A DNA stretch of 64,000 nt from an uncultured Collinsella sp. Lineage in GTDB: Bacteria > Actinomycetota > Coriobacteriia > Coriobacteriales > Coriobacteriaceae. A program made the translations under genes and the position numbers. Below are positions 51,896 through 60,742 of the stretch, piece by piece. Numbering within the stretch: the first letter of the stretch is position 1; each line of letters starts with the position of its first letter. The stretch spans positions 1 through 64,000 of the forward strand of contig CAUCKA010000008.1 of assembly GCA_958443265.1 (NCBI GenBank), read 5' to 3'. The notes under the pieces were generated by a model. That model searched no databases and was not told the DNA's origin. It worked only from the letters and a program-made list of their open reading frames with translations.

Positions 51896-52896
51896 CACCG
51901 GGCATCGCCCCCCGAAGCGGGGCGAACGTCGCGAAGGCAGCGCCCATCCCAGGTGGCGGCCCATGCGCCGCCCGGCTCGGTATGCACGTCGAAGTATCCA
52001 ATTTTCGGGACAGCTAGCTCGGAGAGCAATGCTTTCACGGTACCCGCGTGAACGACGAAGACGGCGCGCCCACTCCCCTGGACGCGCTCCGATTCGCACG
52101 CCTCCCGAAACGCCGCGACGACGCGGCGGGTGAAATCGCTCTTGCCCTCGCCATGCGGGCAGCGCGTCTCGCACCAGGAGTCTACCCAAGCGCGGTAGCG
52201 CGCATCCTCTTTAAGCTCGGCGGCGCTTCGCCCCTCGAAGTCGCCGAAATCCATCTCGCGCAGACCGGGGCACGCAATAAACTCCGCGTTCGGGAAGAGG
52301 ATGCGCGCCGTCTGGTCGGTGCGGGCCATGCCGCTCGTGATAACACGGAACACGTCACGATAGCACGCGAGGTCGCGCAAAGCGCGCTCACCCGCGCTCG
52401 ACAGGGGCTCGTCGGTGCCCGCCCCGCTGTAGCGATGGTCTTCCGTGCCCGCCGTGGCACCATGGCGCACGAAGACGACTTCCAAAGGCGCGCCCGCACC
52501 CTGCGCCCCTCGAGGCGCATCGACAAGGTTTCCTTTGATGACCTGGGGTATCCCGCACGTCATGCGCACGACGACATCGGCGCGCGCAGCGAGCGCGCAT
52601 CCCAGGCGCCCCGCGCGCTCGCGCCATTGGGCGTCTTCCGCACGCATAGGGATGACCCCCGAGCCGACCAAGGACAGAATCACTACGTCGAAGCCGATCA
52701 GCCGCTCGAGCGCCCGGTCAGCGTCGAGCGCGCGTACGAGTTCCTCAGCACGGTAAGCGACACGGCCGGCAAAAGCCGCGGGCACGCCGCCCTCCGCAAA
52801 CTGCGCCGCGTCGACGAAATCGTCCGCCGCGAACCCGAGCTTTTCGCGCACGAAGGTCCTCTTCCCCGAATGCGCGCCACCTACCACGAGCATCAT
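51895..52896 (-). CDS. Fusion of a CobU-like kinase domain and an alpha-ribazole phosphatase-like domain
   Basis: About 333 residues with two domains. Residues 1 to about 135 resemble the CobU kinase fold: MLVVGGAHSGKRTFVREKLG with a P-loop, FDVVILSLVGSGVIPM and VVRMTCGIPQVIKG, which parallels the CobU C-terminus (VVCGIPVWMKG). The usual histidine for guanylylation is not obvious. From about 145 on there is a histidine phosphatase: VVFVRHGATAGTEDHRYSG with the catalytic RHG, GMARTDQTARILF, LREMDFGDFEGRSAAEL and FVVHAGTVKALLSE. CobC removes the phosphate from alpha-ribazole phosphate. A separate, canonical cobU lies two genes upstream, so the kinase domain here is a second copy. The ATG codons at 52896 and 52893 are both possible starts. 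Confidence 0.85.
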   Translation of the reverse strand: MMLVVGGAHSGKRTFVREKLGFAADDFVDAAQFAEGGVPAAFAGRVAYRAEELVRALDADRALERLIGFDVVILSLVGSGVIPMRAEDAQWRERAGRLGCALAARADVVVRMTCGIPQVIKGNLVDAPRGAQGAGAPLEVVFVRHGATAGTEDHRYSGAGTDEPLSSAGERALRDLACYRDVFRVITSGMARTDQTARILFPNAEFIACPGLREMDFGDFEGRSAAELKEDARYRAWVDSWCETRCPHGEGKSDFTRRVVAAFREACESERVQGSGRAVFVVHAGTVKALLSELAVPKIGYFDVHTEPGGAWAATWDGRCLRDVRPASGGDAR

Positions 52897-53660
52897 AGGA
52901 GCATGCCCCCCGCCACCAGCATGGCAAGCATCGCGAGCTCGGCCCATTGCAGAAACCATCCGGCCAAATCCCCCGTCACCCCGCCGAAGCGGGACAGGGC
53001 AACATGGCGGTACCACGCGAGCGCCAAAAGCCCCGCCACAGCCATAAGGGCGCCGACGGCCTGAGCGCACGCGACCATCCCTGCAGCCGAAGCCGCAGCG
53101 AAAGCGCAAAGCGGCACGACGATCGCCGCGCGCTTCTTCGCAGGCGAGAGCCCCGCGGCCATGCCGTCCGCCCGCGCGGCAGGCCAGCATTCAACGGCGA
53201 GCCCCGAAAGCGAGCGGGAGAACACGAGAGAGCACAGAAGCGCGAGGAACGCCCCCGCCGTAAGCGACAGCGCGGTGAAAAGGGAAAACTGCAGAATAAG
53301 GTACACAACAACACCGATGACCCCGAAGGCGCCCGCTCGCGGGTCGTGCATGATCTCGAGCTTTCGCTCGCGCGGGGCCCAACTTGCAAGCGCATCGGAG
53401 GTGTCGCAGAGCCCGTCTAGGTGGATGCCTCCCGTCACCGCCACAGGCAGCGCCACGAGCACGGCCGCGACGATGGTCGCGGGCACGCCGAGCAAGTTCG
53501 CCACGTACCCCCACGCCGTCATGAGGAAGCCTTCCGCAAGGCCCACCAGGGGAAACGCGGCAAGCGCATGGGTTGACCCGAAATCGGTCCAGGCCGATTT
53601 CGGGACGGGGATGCGCGAGAACGTTCCGAACGCCGCGCCGATTGCCTCTACTATCTTCAC
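52893..53660 (-). CDS. cobS: Adenosylcobinamide-GDP ribazoletransferase (cobalamin synthase)
   Basis: About 255 residues, membrane-embedded enzyme joining adenosylcobinamide-GDP and alpha-ribazole (phosphate). It shows AFGTFSRIPVPKSAW, AFPLVGLAEGFLM, the metal-binding GGIHLDGLCDTSDALASW, KLEIMHDPRAGAFGVIGVV and FGGVTGDLAGWFLQWAELAML. Six or so helices. It starts at GTG (53658-53660), overlapping the cobU stop as GTGA. The longer frame to 53771 is within cobU. Confidence 0.94.
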   Translation of the reverse strand: MKIVEAIGAAFGTFSRIPVPKSAWTDFGSTHALAAFPLVGLAEGFLMTAWGYVANLLGVPATIVAAVLVALPVAVTGGIHLDGLCDTSDALASWAPRERKLEIMHDPRAGAFGVIGVVVYLILQFSLFTALSLTAGAFLALLCSLVFSRSLSGLAVECWPAARADGMAAGLSPAKKRAAIVVPLCAFAAASAAGMVACAQAVGALMAVAGLLALAWYRHVALSRFGGVTGDLAGWFLQWAELAMLAMLVAGGMLL

Positions 53661-54205
53661 CTTGTAGGTCCTTCGCCTTTCATCCACACGGGAATCCCGC
53701 ATACCACTTCGACTGCGCGGTCGGCCAGCGCCGCCACACCCGCGTTCACGCGCGCGAGCGCGCGCCTCCATGCCTCGGTCCCTTCATCGTAGCGCATCCC
53801 ATCGGCGAACACGTCGACGGTGACCACCACCGTATACGCAGCGGCCTGAGCGAGCCGTTCAATGCCTCCGAGCACCTCGCGCGCCGCAGCGTCGGGGTCA
53901 CGCGGGGACAAGCCGCCTTCCGCGAAGAGCTCGTTCGCAACCAGGTTGCCCACGTCCTCCAAAAGAAGCGTGCAGCCGCGCGGAAGCCCGGGCACTGCGG
54001 CGCCCACGTCACGCGTGCACTCGAGGGTAGAAAACCCCTTGCCCTCGCGCAGCGCCCGATGGCGCGCGATGCGGCGGGCGCCCTCTTCCCCGAAGGGCTC
54101 CATCGTTGCCAGGTACACGCGGGGGCCGTCGTGCCCGAGGCACAGGGACTCGGCGTAGGCGCTCTTGCCGCTCGCGGCGGCGCCGATGACGAGTGTCACC
54201 GTCAT
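53657..54205 (-). CDS. cobU: Adenosylcobinamide kinase/guanylyltransferase
   Basis: About 182 residues, bifunctional CobU. The P-loop is LVIGAAASGKSAYAESL; the guanylylated histidine is expected in ARRIARHRALREGKGF; then CTLLLEDVGNLVANELF, VVVTVDVFADGMRYDEGTEA and VEVVCGIPVWMKGEG. It phosphorylates adenosylcobinamide and then transfers GMP to it. The ATG at 54203-54205 overlaps the cobT stop as ATGA; the long frame to 55141 is a shadow over cobT. Confidence 0.94.
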   Translation of the reverse strand: MTVTLVIGAAASGKSAYAESLCLGHDGPRVYLATMEPFGEEGARRIARHRALREGKGFSTLECTRDVGAAVPGLPRGCTLLLEDVGNLVANELFAEGGLSPRDPDAAAREVLGGIERLAQAAAYTVVVTVDVFADGMRYDEGTEAWRRALARVNAGVAALADRAVEVVCGIPVWMKGEGPTR

Positions 54206-55344
54206 TTCCCGGCCTCGAAATGCTCGTAAGCAGCCATGCCAGTCGCCGTGAACGTCTTCCCATCCCGGTACACGCGCAACGCCGAATCCAGAAGGGGCAG
54301 ATACGCCATGGCGCCCGCGCCCTCGCCCAAGTGCATGCCTGCGTCGAGTGGTGCCTTTATGCCGAGCTCGCGAAGGAGCTCCTGGCTTGCGGGTTCGCTT
54401 GATGCGTGGGTGCCCACGAGGTAGCCCAAGGCGTTGGGGCACAGGCGCGCCGCGCACAGGGCCGCCGTGCAGGATATGACCCCGTCGAGGAGCGCCGGCG
54501 CCTTCGAGGCCGCGGCCCCCAGGTAGAAGCCACACATCGCCGCGATGTCGAAGCCGCCCACCTTCGAGAGCACGTCGATCGGGTCGGCGGGATCGGGCGA
54601 GTTCGCGTCGATAGCGCGCTCGACCACGTCGCGCTTGCGCGCGAGCGATGCGTCCGAGAGCCCCGCGCCGCGCCCGACGAGGCTCCGCGCGTCCGCCCGG
54701 ATGAGCACTGCGGCCACCGCCGCCGAGGTGGTCGTGTTGCCGATGCCCATCTCGCCCGAGGCCAGAAGGCGCACGCCGGCGCGGGCAAGCCCGCACGCGA
54801 CGGCGATACCGACCTCGATCGCGCGCACGGCCCCATCGCGAGACATAGCGGGGCCGTGCGCGATGTTGCCGCTCCCCCGCCGCACGTTCGCGCGCACCAT
54901 GCGCGCGTCTTCTATACCCCGGGCCATACCCACGTCGACGGGCACGACCTCGGCACCCGCGAACGCCGCCATGCGGCAGGCGCTCGTGGCCCCCTCGCAC
55001 ATGTTGCGCGCGACGGCTCGCGTCACGTCTTGCCCGCTTTGCGACACGCCTTCGGCAACGACCCCGTTGTCGGAGAAGAATACCGCGAGCGCACGGGGAA
55101 ACTCGGCCACCTCGGCACTCCCCTGAGCTGCGGCGATACACGCGACGGCGTCTTCAAAGTCGCCCAATCCCCCCAAGGGGTGCGCGATGGAATCCCACGC
55201 GGCGTACGCGGCGGCGCGGGCACACTCGTCTGCGGGCGCGATCCGGGAGAGCGTGGCTTCGAGCACGGCGCCCGGCGCCGACGAGAACGCACGCTCGACT
55301 TCCTCGCGGATGCAGGCAAGCGCGGTTTCGGTTGCTTCAGCCAT
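54202..55344 (-). CDS. cobT: Nicotinate-nucleotide:dimethylbenzimidazole phosphoribosyltransferase
   Basis: A 380-residue enzyme that makes the alpha-ribazole phosphate (or another lower-ligand nucleotide). It shows HPLGGLGDFEDAVACIAAA, VFFSDNGVVAEGVSQSGQDV, VDVGMARGIEDARM, GEMGIGNTTTSAAVAAVLI, IDVLSKVGGFDIAAMCGFYL and, near the C-terminus, DAGMHLGEGAGAMAYLPLLD with the catalytic-type glutamate. Length is slightly above the usual 350. No bluB or bza gene for making dimethylbenzimidazole is in the window, so the base may be imported or encoded elsewhere. It overlaps cbiA by 8 nt. Confidence 0.95.
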   Translation of the reverse strand: MAEATETALACIREEVERAFSSAPGAVLEATLSRIAPADECARAAAYAAWDSIAHPLGGLGDFEDAVACIAAAQGSAEVAEFPRALAVFFSDNGVVAEGVSQSGQDVTRAVARNMCEGATSACRMAAFAGAEVVPVDVGMARGIEDARMVRANVRRGSGNIAHGPAMSRDGAVRAIEVGIAVACGLARAGVRLLASGEMGIGNTTTSAAVAAVLIRADARSLVGRGAGLSDASLARKRDVVERAIDANSPDPADPIDVLSKVGGFDIAAMCGFYLGAAASKAPALLDGVISCTAALCAARLCPNALGYLVGTHASSEPASQELLRELGIKAPLDAGMHLGEGAGAMAYLPLLDSALRVYRDGKTFTATGMAAYEHFEAGK

Positions 55345-56719
55345 GCAGTCTCCTCTCTACGAACGACGCTGCGGCAGACGCGAACGCGCGCGCAACGTCG
55401 GGGTTCGCAGGATAGTACACATGCGGGAAGCCCGCCACCAGGGACGGGGTAGTCGTCATGCACGGCCAGCCCTTGTCGCGCCGGGGCTTCTGCGCCCAGA
55501 AGTCGCCGCCCGGGCAGGCGGACTGCCAGTAGTGGAACTCGTGCGCGCGGATGCGTGTGCCGCGCGGCCCGTAGAGCCCGTCGCGTTGGGAAGTGAGCTC
55601 CACGTACCCGAAATGGGACAGCCTTCCCCCGTTCTCGCTTGCGCCCTCAAGGGCGCCCGCAACAGGCCAGCGCCGCCCCTCGCTATCGGCGATTTCGCGC
55701 TGCAGGTACAGAAACCCACCGCATTCGGCGACCGTCGGCATGCCGGATTCCACCGCGCGCCGCACCGCCTCGCGCATCGGCGCGTTCTCGGAGAGCTGCC
55801 GCGCATGGAGTTCCGGGTAGCCGCCCCCCAGATAGAGGGCGCTTGTCCCCCGGGGCAACTCGCTATCACACAAGGGGCTGAAAAAGGCCAGCTCGCAACC
55901 CAGGTCCTCGAGCGCGCGCAGGTTCTCCTCGTAGTAGAACGAGAACGCCTCGTCACGCGCGACGGCGACGATGGGCCGCGCTCCCGCGATCGGCTCCAAC
56001 CGGTAAGGTTCCTCGCGGATATCGGGTGCCGTCACCGCTATTTCGAGCAAGCGGTCGACGTCGACGCTCTTTTCCACCAGCTCGGCCATCTTGTCGATGC
56101 GCGCGGAGAGCTGCTCGACCTCGTCGGCGGTCACAAGCCCCAGATGCCGGCTTTCGAGCGAGAACGCCTCGTCGGCGGGGATATTCCCCAAAACCGCGAC
56201 GCCCGTGTGCTTCTCGATCGCAGGCGCCGCGTAGGCGCAGGCAGCGGCGCTCGTCTTGTTCAGCACGACGCCGCGCACGTTCGCACAAGGCAGGAACTCG
56301 GCAATGCCGCGGATTACGGCGGCGAGCGATAAAGACGCCCCGCGCCCGTTCACCACTAAAACGACCGGCGTTTCCGTGTCGCGCGCAACCTGGTAGCTGC
56401 TCGCGTCGGCCACGCCGGGCGCCATGCCGTCGTAGAAGCCCATAACCCCCTCGAGCACCGCGACATCCGCGCCCGCGGCGCCGCGTGCGAGCAGGGCGCG
56501 CAGCGTCGGGGCGTCGGTGAAGAAGCCGTCTAAATTGCCCGAGCGCGCACCCACGACGCGGCGATGAAAGAGCGGGTCAATGTAGTCGGGTCCGCATTTG
56601 AAGGCCGCGCATGCAAGGCCGCGACGCGCGAGCGCGCGCAGGAGCGCGCACGTGACGACCGTCTTGCCGCTCCCGCTCGAGGGCGCAGCGACCATGAAGC
56701 GCGGGATGGACGTGCTCAC
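55337..56719 (-). CDS. cbiA: Cobyrinate a,c-diamide synthase
   Basis: A 460-residue ATP- and glutamine-dependent amidase acting on the a and c side chains of (cobalt-)cobyrinate. N-terminal domain: FMVAAPSSGSGKTVVTCALL, KCGPDYIDPLFHRRV, LEGVMGFYDGMAP, GVVLNKTSAAACAY. C-terminal glutaminase: LYLGGGYPELHARQL, VAECGGFLYLQREI with the catalytic cysteine, SHFGYVELT and AHEFHYWQS. The start is GTG (56717-56719), overlapping the cobL stop as GTGA. Confidence 0.96.
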   Translation of the reverse strand: MSTSIPRFMVAAPSSGSGKTVVTCALLRALARRGLACAAFKCGPDYIDPLFHRRVVGARSGNLDGFFTDAPTLRALLARGAAGADVAVLEGVMGFYDGMAPGVADASSYQVARDTETPVVLVVNGRGASLSLAAVIRGIAEFLPCANVRGVVLNKTSAAACAYAAPAIEKHTGVAVLGNIPADEAFSLESRHLGLVTADEVEQLSARIDKMAELVEKSVDVDRLLEIAVTAPDIREEPYRLEPIAGARPIVAVARDEAFSFYYEENLRALEDLGCELAFFSPLCDSELPRGTSALYLGGGYPELHARQLSENAPMREAVRRAVESGMPTVAECGGFLYLQREIADSEGRRWPVAGALEGASENGGRLSHFGYVELTSQRDGLYGPRGTRIRAHEFHYWQSACPGGDFWAQKPRRDKGWPCMTTTPSLVAGFPHVYYPANPDVARAFASAAASFVERRLHG

Positions 56720-58188
56720 CGGGCGCCGCCTTCCCCACCTGCGGCGTTGCAGTTAGCAAGCGAGACCACCTCAACGGATGGTTTCCCCTCGGCAGAGGGG
56801 TCCTCCCCGACAGGTGACTCAACAAGCGCCCCGACATCGGCAAGCTCCTCGGCATCCGCGCCCGCACCACGCGCGCTGACGAGGAACACGGGGTTTTGCG
56901 CCTTCATAAGATGGTGCGAGCCTACAGCCTCGGCGCGGGCGGCCGACACCTGGCACGCCTCGAACTCCTTAAAGCGCGAACCCGAAAGGAGCGCGCACGC
57001 CTCGGTGAGCGTCTCAACGGTGACGCATGGCACGCACAGGCGAACCTGCGAGTTCTTCTCGAGCGCCGCCTCCACGATGGAGGGAAGCTCGCCCGCGCTC
57101 CCGCCGACGAACACGGCGTCGGGGTCGGGCAGTTTCGCGAGCGCTTCGGGGGCGACACCGGGGACCGCATGCACGTTGCCGCACCCGAATGCATCCGCGT
57201 TCTCTCGGATGAGCCGCACGCCGGCCGCGTTGCGCTCGACCGCCCATACCGATCCCGCTCGCGCGACGAGCGCCGCCTCGATCGACACGCTCCCCGTGCC
57301 GGCGCCGACATCCCACACGGTGTCGGTCGCGGTAAGGCGCAGCTTCGCGAGCGCGACGGCGCGCACCTCCTGCTTGGTCATGGGAACGTCGCCGCGGATG
57401 AAGAGCTCGTCGGGAATGCCCGAGGAAGCGTACGGCCAGCGGGGGCTCGCGGCGTGGAATGCGCCCGCAGAGTCCGCCACGAAAGAAGCCGCCGCGGGCG
57501 CAGATGCGCCAGCCGGCGCCTCGGAGGCTGCACTAGAGTTCGCAGGCGACCCGGCGCAGCCTGCGAACTCGATAAGCATCACGTTCAAGTCGTCGAACGT
57601 CTGACCTGCGATTTCACTTGCGGTCGCGCAGGTAATGCGCTCGTCGGGGTACGACAGGCGCTCGGCCACCGTCACGCGCGCGTCCTCGAAGCCCGCCTGC
57701 ACAAGCTCGCCCGAAAGCCGCGAGGGGTCTTCCCCGCCCGACGTGGCGAGGAAGAGCTCACCTGCGCGCTCGGCCTCGGCCACGATGTCGCACGCCACGC
57801 CGTGAGCGCTCACGAAGCGCCAATCCTGCCATGGACGCGCGAGGCGCGCGGCGAGATACGACGCTGAGCTTATGCCGGGAATGACGCGCACGTCCACCTG
57901 CGCGTCGCCGGAGAGCGCCTCCACCAGGCGGCGCGCGCCGCTGAACAGCCCCACATCGCCCGTCATCACGACCACGGCGCGCTGCCACGACGCCGCATCG
58001 GTGAGCGCGGCGACGATGTCCGCCGTCTTAACGAGCTCGCATCTCACCACGTCGGGCGGCACGTCGATGCCGACAAGTGCGCGATGAGCGCCGATGACCA
58101 CGTCGGCGATGTCGATCGCGTCGAGCGCCGCGCGCGAGAGCAAGTCGGGGTTTCCGGGCCCCGCCCCGATGATCGTTACCTTTCGCAT
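56716..58188 (-). CDS. cobL: CobL: precorrin-6B C5,15-methyltransferase, CbiE-CbiT fusion
   Basis: About 490 residues. The N-terminal CbiE methyltransferase (1 to about 205) begins KVTIIGAGPGNPDLLSRAAL and has VMTGDVGLFSGARRL and IPGISSASYLAARL. A 30-residue Ala/Ser-rich linker follows (ASEAPAGASAPAAASF). The C-terminal CbiT domain has GIPDELFIRGDVPMTKQEVR, VWDVGAGTGSVSIEAALV and DAVFVGGSAGELPSIVEAAL. It methylates C5 and C15 and decarboxylates the C12 acetate. In many anaerobic-pathway organisms these are two genes. Start ATG 58186-58188 lies 13 nt inside cbiH; the long frame to 58503 is a shadow. Confidence 0.94.
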   Translation of the reverse strand: MRKVTIIGAGPGNPDLLSRAALDAIDIADVVIGAHRALVGIDVPPDVVRCELVKTADIVAALTDAASWQRAVVVMTGDVGLFSGARRLVEALSGDAQVDVRVIPGISSASYLAARLARPWQDWRFVSAHGVACDIVAEAERAGELFLATSGGEDPSRLSGELVQAGFEDARVTVAERLSYPDERITCATASEIAGQTFDDLNVMLIEFAGCAGSPANSSAASEAPAGASAPAAASFVADSAGAFHAASPRWPYASSGIPDELFIRGDVPMTKQEVRAVALAKLRLTATDTVWDVGAGTGSVSIEAALVARAGSVWAVERNAAGVRLIRENADAFGCGNVHAVPGVAPEALAKLPDPDAVFVGGSAGELPSIVEAALEKNSQVRLCVPCVTVETLTEACALLSGSRFKEFEACQVSAARAEAVGSHHLMKAQNPVFLVSARGAGADAEELADVGALVESPVGEDPSAEGKPSVEVVSLANCNAAGGEGGAR

Positions 58189-58919
58189 GGAATCTCCCGA
58201 TACCCGCGCGGCGTGACCATACGGCCGCCTACGCGCTTCGTGTCCGCGTTGCCGACGAACACGGTGGTGAACATGTCTGCATCGAACTCCCCCAGCTCGG
58301 AGAGCCTGCACATACCCGACTGCTGCCCCTCGCGCCCGATGTTGCGCACCCAGCCGCAGAGCGTGTCGGGGGCCTTCCATTCGAGCATAATCTTCGCCGC
58401 GCGCGAGAGCCTGTCGGCGCGCTTTCTGCTGCGCGGGTTGTACAAACAGATGCAGAAGTCGGCGCTCGCCACGGCGGCGAGCCTGCGCTCGATGACCTCC
58501 CACGGCGTGAGCAGGTCAGAGAGCGACACGACCGCGAAATCGTGGGCAAGCGGGGCGCCGAGCACCGCCGACCCGCTCTGAGCCGCGGTGGCCCCGGCGA
58601 TAACTTCCACGTCTACATCGGGGTAGTCCTCCGCAAGCTCCAGCACGGGGCTCGCCATGCCGTACACGCCCGCGTCACCGCTGCACACGAGCGCCACGGC
58701 TTCTCCGCTCTGCGCGCGCGAAAGCGCCAGGCGGCACCGTTCGACCTCGTGCATCATCGGCGTCGCGAGATGCGCCGCGTCGGGCACGGCGGCGAGCGCG
58801 AGCTCCACGTATTTCGTGTACCCCACAACGATGTCGGCCGCCTCGAGCGCGCGCCGAGCCGCAATCGTCATGCCGTCGGGGCCGCCCGGGCCAATCCCCA
58901 CCACGAAGAGCTTTCCCAT
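58176..58919 (-). CDS. cbiH: Cobalt-precorrin-3 C17-methyltransferase
   Basis: About 247 residues, CobJ/CbiH ring-contracting methyltransferase. LFVVGIGPGGPDGMTIAARR opens the SAM-binding fold, with VGYTKYVEL, ALVCSGDAGVYGMASPVLEL, VIAGATAAQSGSAVLGAPL, HDFAVVSLSDLLTPWEVIE and LYNPRSRKRADRL. In the oxygen-independent route the cobalt form is ring-contracted without an oxygenase, and no cobG is present here. Start ATG 58917-58919, sharing bases with the cbiG stop; a GTG directly before it is the alternative. Confidence 0.94.
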   Translation of the reverse strand: MGKLFVVGIGPGGPDGMTIAARRALEAADIVVGYTKYVELALAAVPDAAHLATPMMHEVERCRLALSRAQSGEAVALVCSGDAGVYGMASPVLELAEDYPDVDVEVIAGATAAQSGSAVLGAPLAHDFAVVSLSDLLTPWEVIERRLAAVASADFCICLYNPRSRKRADRLSRAAKIMLEWKAPDTLCGWVRNIGREGQQSGMCRLSELGEFDADMFTTVFVGNADTKRVGGRMVTPRGYREIPCER

Positions 58920-60052
58920 CACCGCTCCTTAAACGAAAGTTCGATAGTTACCTTGGAAAACGCGACGGTCACGCCGCCGTGAGCGAGCTTCGGGAAGAAA
59001 AGTTTGCCCCCGCCCGCGAGCGCCGCGCGCTCGCACACGTTGTCGACCCCCACCGTCGCGCGCACGAAATCAGATGGCGAAACGCTGCCTTCGACCTGCG
59101 ACAACTCCTCTGCGGAATACGTCGCGAGCGGGATACTGCGCGCGTGGCAGAAGGCGAGCAGACCCTCCTCGCGCGCCTTAACGTCGATCGTCGCCGCCTC
59201 GCGCACGGCCGAAGGCGAGATGCCCGCCTGCCCGCACGCGAGAAGAAACGCCTCCCCGATCGCTTCGGTGCACGCACCGCGACGGCACCCTATGCCCGCA
59301 ACGATGCAGGGTAAGACAAGGTGAAGCGGCTCGGGCGCAGGCGCCTGCGCCCGCACGCCCGCCGGCTTCCCCGTCACACCGGCGGGCACGACCTCGCCCG
59401 TTGTCTCCGCCGCGCGAACGGACGCACCTGCATTCGCGCCAGCGAACGGCGACACGACGATATCGGCCCGAGCGCGGTCGGACGCAATGTCAACCCCCTC
59501 AGGCGGCTGTCCCGAAATCGGCATGTCGGAATAGAGCGCCACGCGCCCGCCCGAAAGCAGCCGCGCCGACACTCGCTTGATAGCCTCGGGATTCGAAACG
59601 GCGAGCCCAGCACAGCGCGCCCACGTATCCACCGCCCACACGCCGCGGACGTCGGTCGCCGTGGTGATGACGGGGATGGCCCCTGCCGCGCGTGCCACAG
59701 TTTGCGCAAGCTCGTTCGCACCGCTCAAATGCCCCGACAAAAGCGAGACGGCAAAGCGCCCCGCCTCGTCGATCACCACAACCGCGGAATCGTTTGCCTT
59801 CGAGGCGACATGCGGCGCGATCGCCCGCACGGCGATGCCCGCCGCGCCCACGAACAGAAGCGCGTCCGACGCTTCCCACGCGAGCGCCGTCCATGCGCGC
59901 AGGTCGGCCTTCCCCTCGCCGAACCCGCGCGAAACGGAAACGTTCCAGCCAGAGTCATCTTCACCTGTCTGCGCGCAATCGGAAAGCGCGCGTGCGGTGC
60001 GCTCCGCCAACGCATACCCCCTCTCAGTGAACGCTATGCAGGAAACCCTCAT
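58919..60052 (-). CDS. cbiG: Cobalt-precorrin-5A hydrolase CbiG
   Basis: A 377-residue enzyme that opens the delta-lactone and releases acetaldehyde from the A-ring. This is specific to the anaerobic pathway. N-terminal domain: LLFVGAAGIAVRAIAPHVAS and VSLLSGHLSGANELAQTVA, AIPVITTATDVRGVWAVD. C-terminal domain (about 250-377): VAGIGCRRGACTEAIGEAFL, IDVKAREEGLLAFCHARSIP and NVCERAALAGG. An Ala/Pro-rich linker separates them. It starts immediately after the cbiL stop (TAGATG). Confidence 0.95.
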   Translation of the reverse strand: MRVSCIAFTERGYALAERTARALSDCAQTGEDDSGWNVSVSRGFGEGKADLRAWTALAWEASDALLFVGAAGIAVRAIAPHVASKANDSAVVVIDEAGRFAVSLLSGHLSGANELAQTVARAAGAIPVITTATDVRGVWAVDTWARCAGLAVSNPEAIKRVSARLLSGGRVALYSDMPISGQPPEGVDIASDRARADIVVSPFAGANAGASVRAAETTGEVVPAGVTGKPAGVRAQAPAPEPLHLVLPCIVAGIGCRRGACTEAIGEAFLLACGQAGISPSAVREAATIDVKAREEGLLAFCHARSIPLATYSAEELSQVEGSVSPSDFVRATVGVDNVCERAALAGGGKLFFPKLAHGGVTVAFSKVTIELSFKER

Positions 60053-60742
60053 CTAGCGCACCACCATCGTCGAGAAGTAGCTGCCCCGATCGGGCACATC
60101 GTCGAGCGAGCGGTACACGCGCTCGCCCGGAAGCCCACAGTCCTCTACGAGCTCGGCACCGTCGAAGGCGCCCTCCTCGCGAAGGATGCGCTTCGTGTCC
60201 GCAAGCGAGCGGCGCGCCTTCATGACCACCTTCGTCCCCGGCCAGCCGATTGCGCGGCGAACGTCATCGTAGCCGCCGGGCACGATGTGCAGAGGCGACG
60301 ACATCTCGGGCGTGAGGTCGCGCTCGAGCGCCGCGGCGACCGCGCAGAAGCTCGGCACGCCGGGAATGGCGCGCGCCTCGAACCCGCGGGCGCGCACGTC
60401 GGGCGCTATGCGCTGGAAGGTGGCGTAGATGCTTGGGTCCCCCAGGTTCAGCAGCGCGACGTCGCGGGCCGCATCCAGGTGCGCGACAAGCTCGCGAACA
60501 AGCGAGGCATGCTCGGCCGCGCGGCGCTCGGCGTCGCGCGTCATCGAGAATCGCACAGGGATCACCGTCTTGCCTGTAAGGTCGACGGCGCCGCGCACAA
60601 TGTCAAGCGCGACCATGACCCCGTCCGCCGTTTGCGGTGCGGCGATGACCGGACACGATTCGATTGTGCGGACGGCCTTGATCGTGAGCAGCTCGGGGTC
60701 GCCAGGCCCCGTGCCCACCCCGTACAGCACGCCTTTACTCAT
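60053..60742 (-). CDS. cbiL: Cobalt-precorrin-2 C20-methyltransferase
   Basis: About 229 residues, CobI/CbiL. GVLYGVGTGPGDPELLTIKA opens the tetrapyrrole methyltransferase fold, with VALLNLGDPSIYATFQRI, GVPSFCAVAAALERDL and a C-terminal VVMKARRSLADTKRIL. It puts the C20 methyl on the macrocycle, committing precorrin-2 to cobalamin rather than siroheme. ATG 60740-60742 overlaps the cbiD stop by 8 nt (ATGAGTAA). Confidence 0.94.
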   Translation of the reverse strand: MSKGVLYGVGTGPGDPELLTIKAVRTIESCPVIAAPQTADGVMVALDIVRGAVDLTGKTVIPVRFSMTRDAERRAAEHASLVRELVAHLDAARDVALLNLGDPSIYATFQRIAPDVRARGFEARAIPGVPSFCAVAAALERDLTPEMSSPLHIVPGGYDDVRRAIGWPGTKVVMKARRSLADTKRILREEGAFDGAELVEDCGLPGERVYRSLDDVPDRGSYFSTMVVR

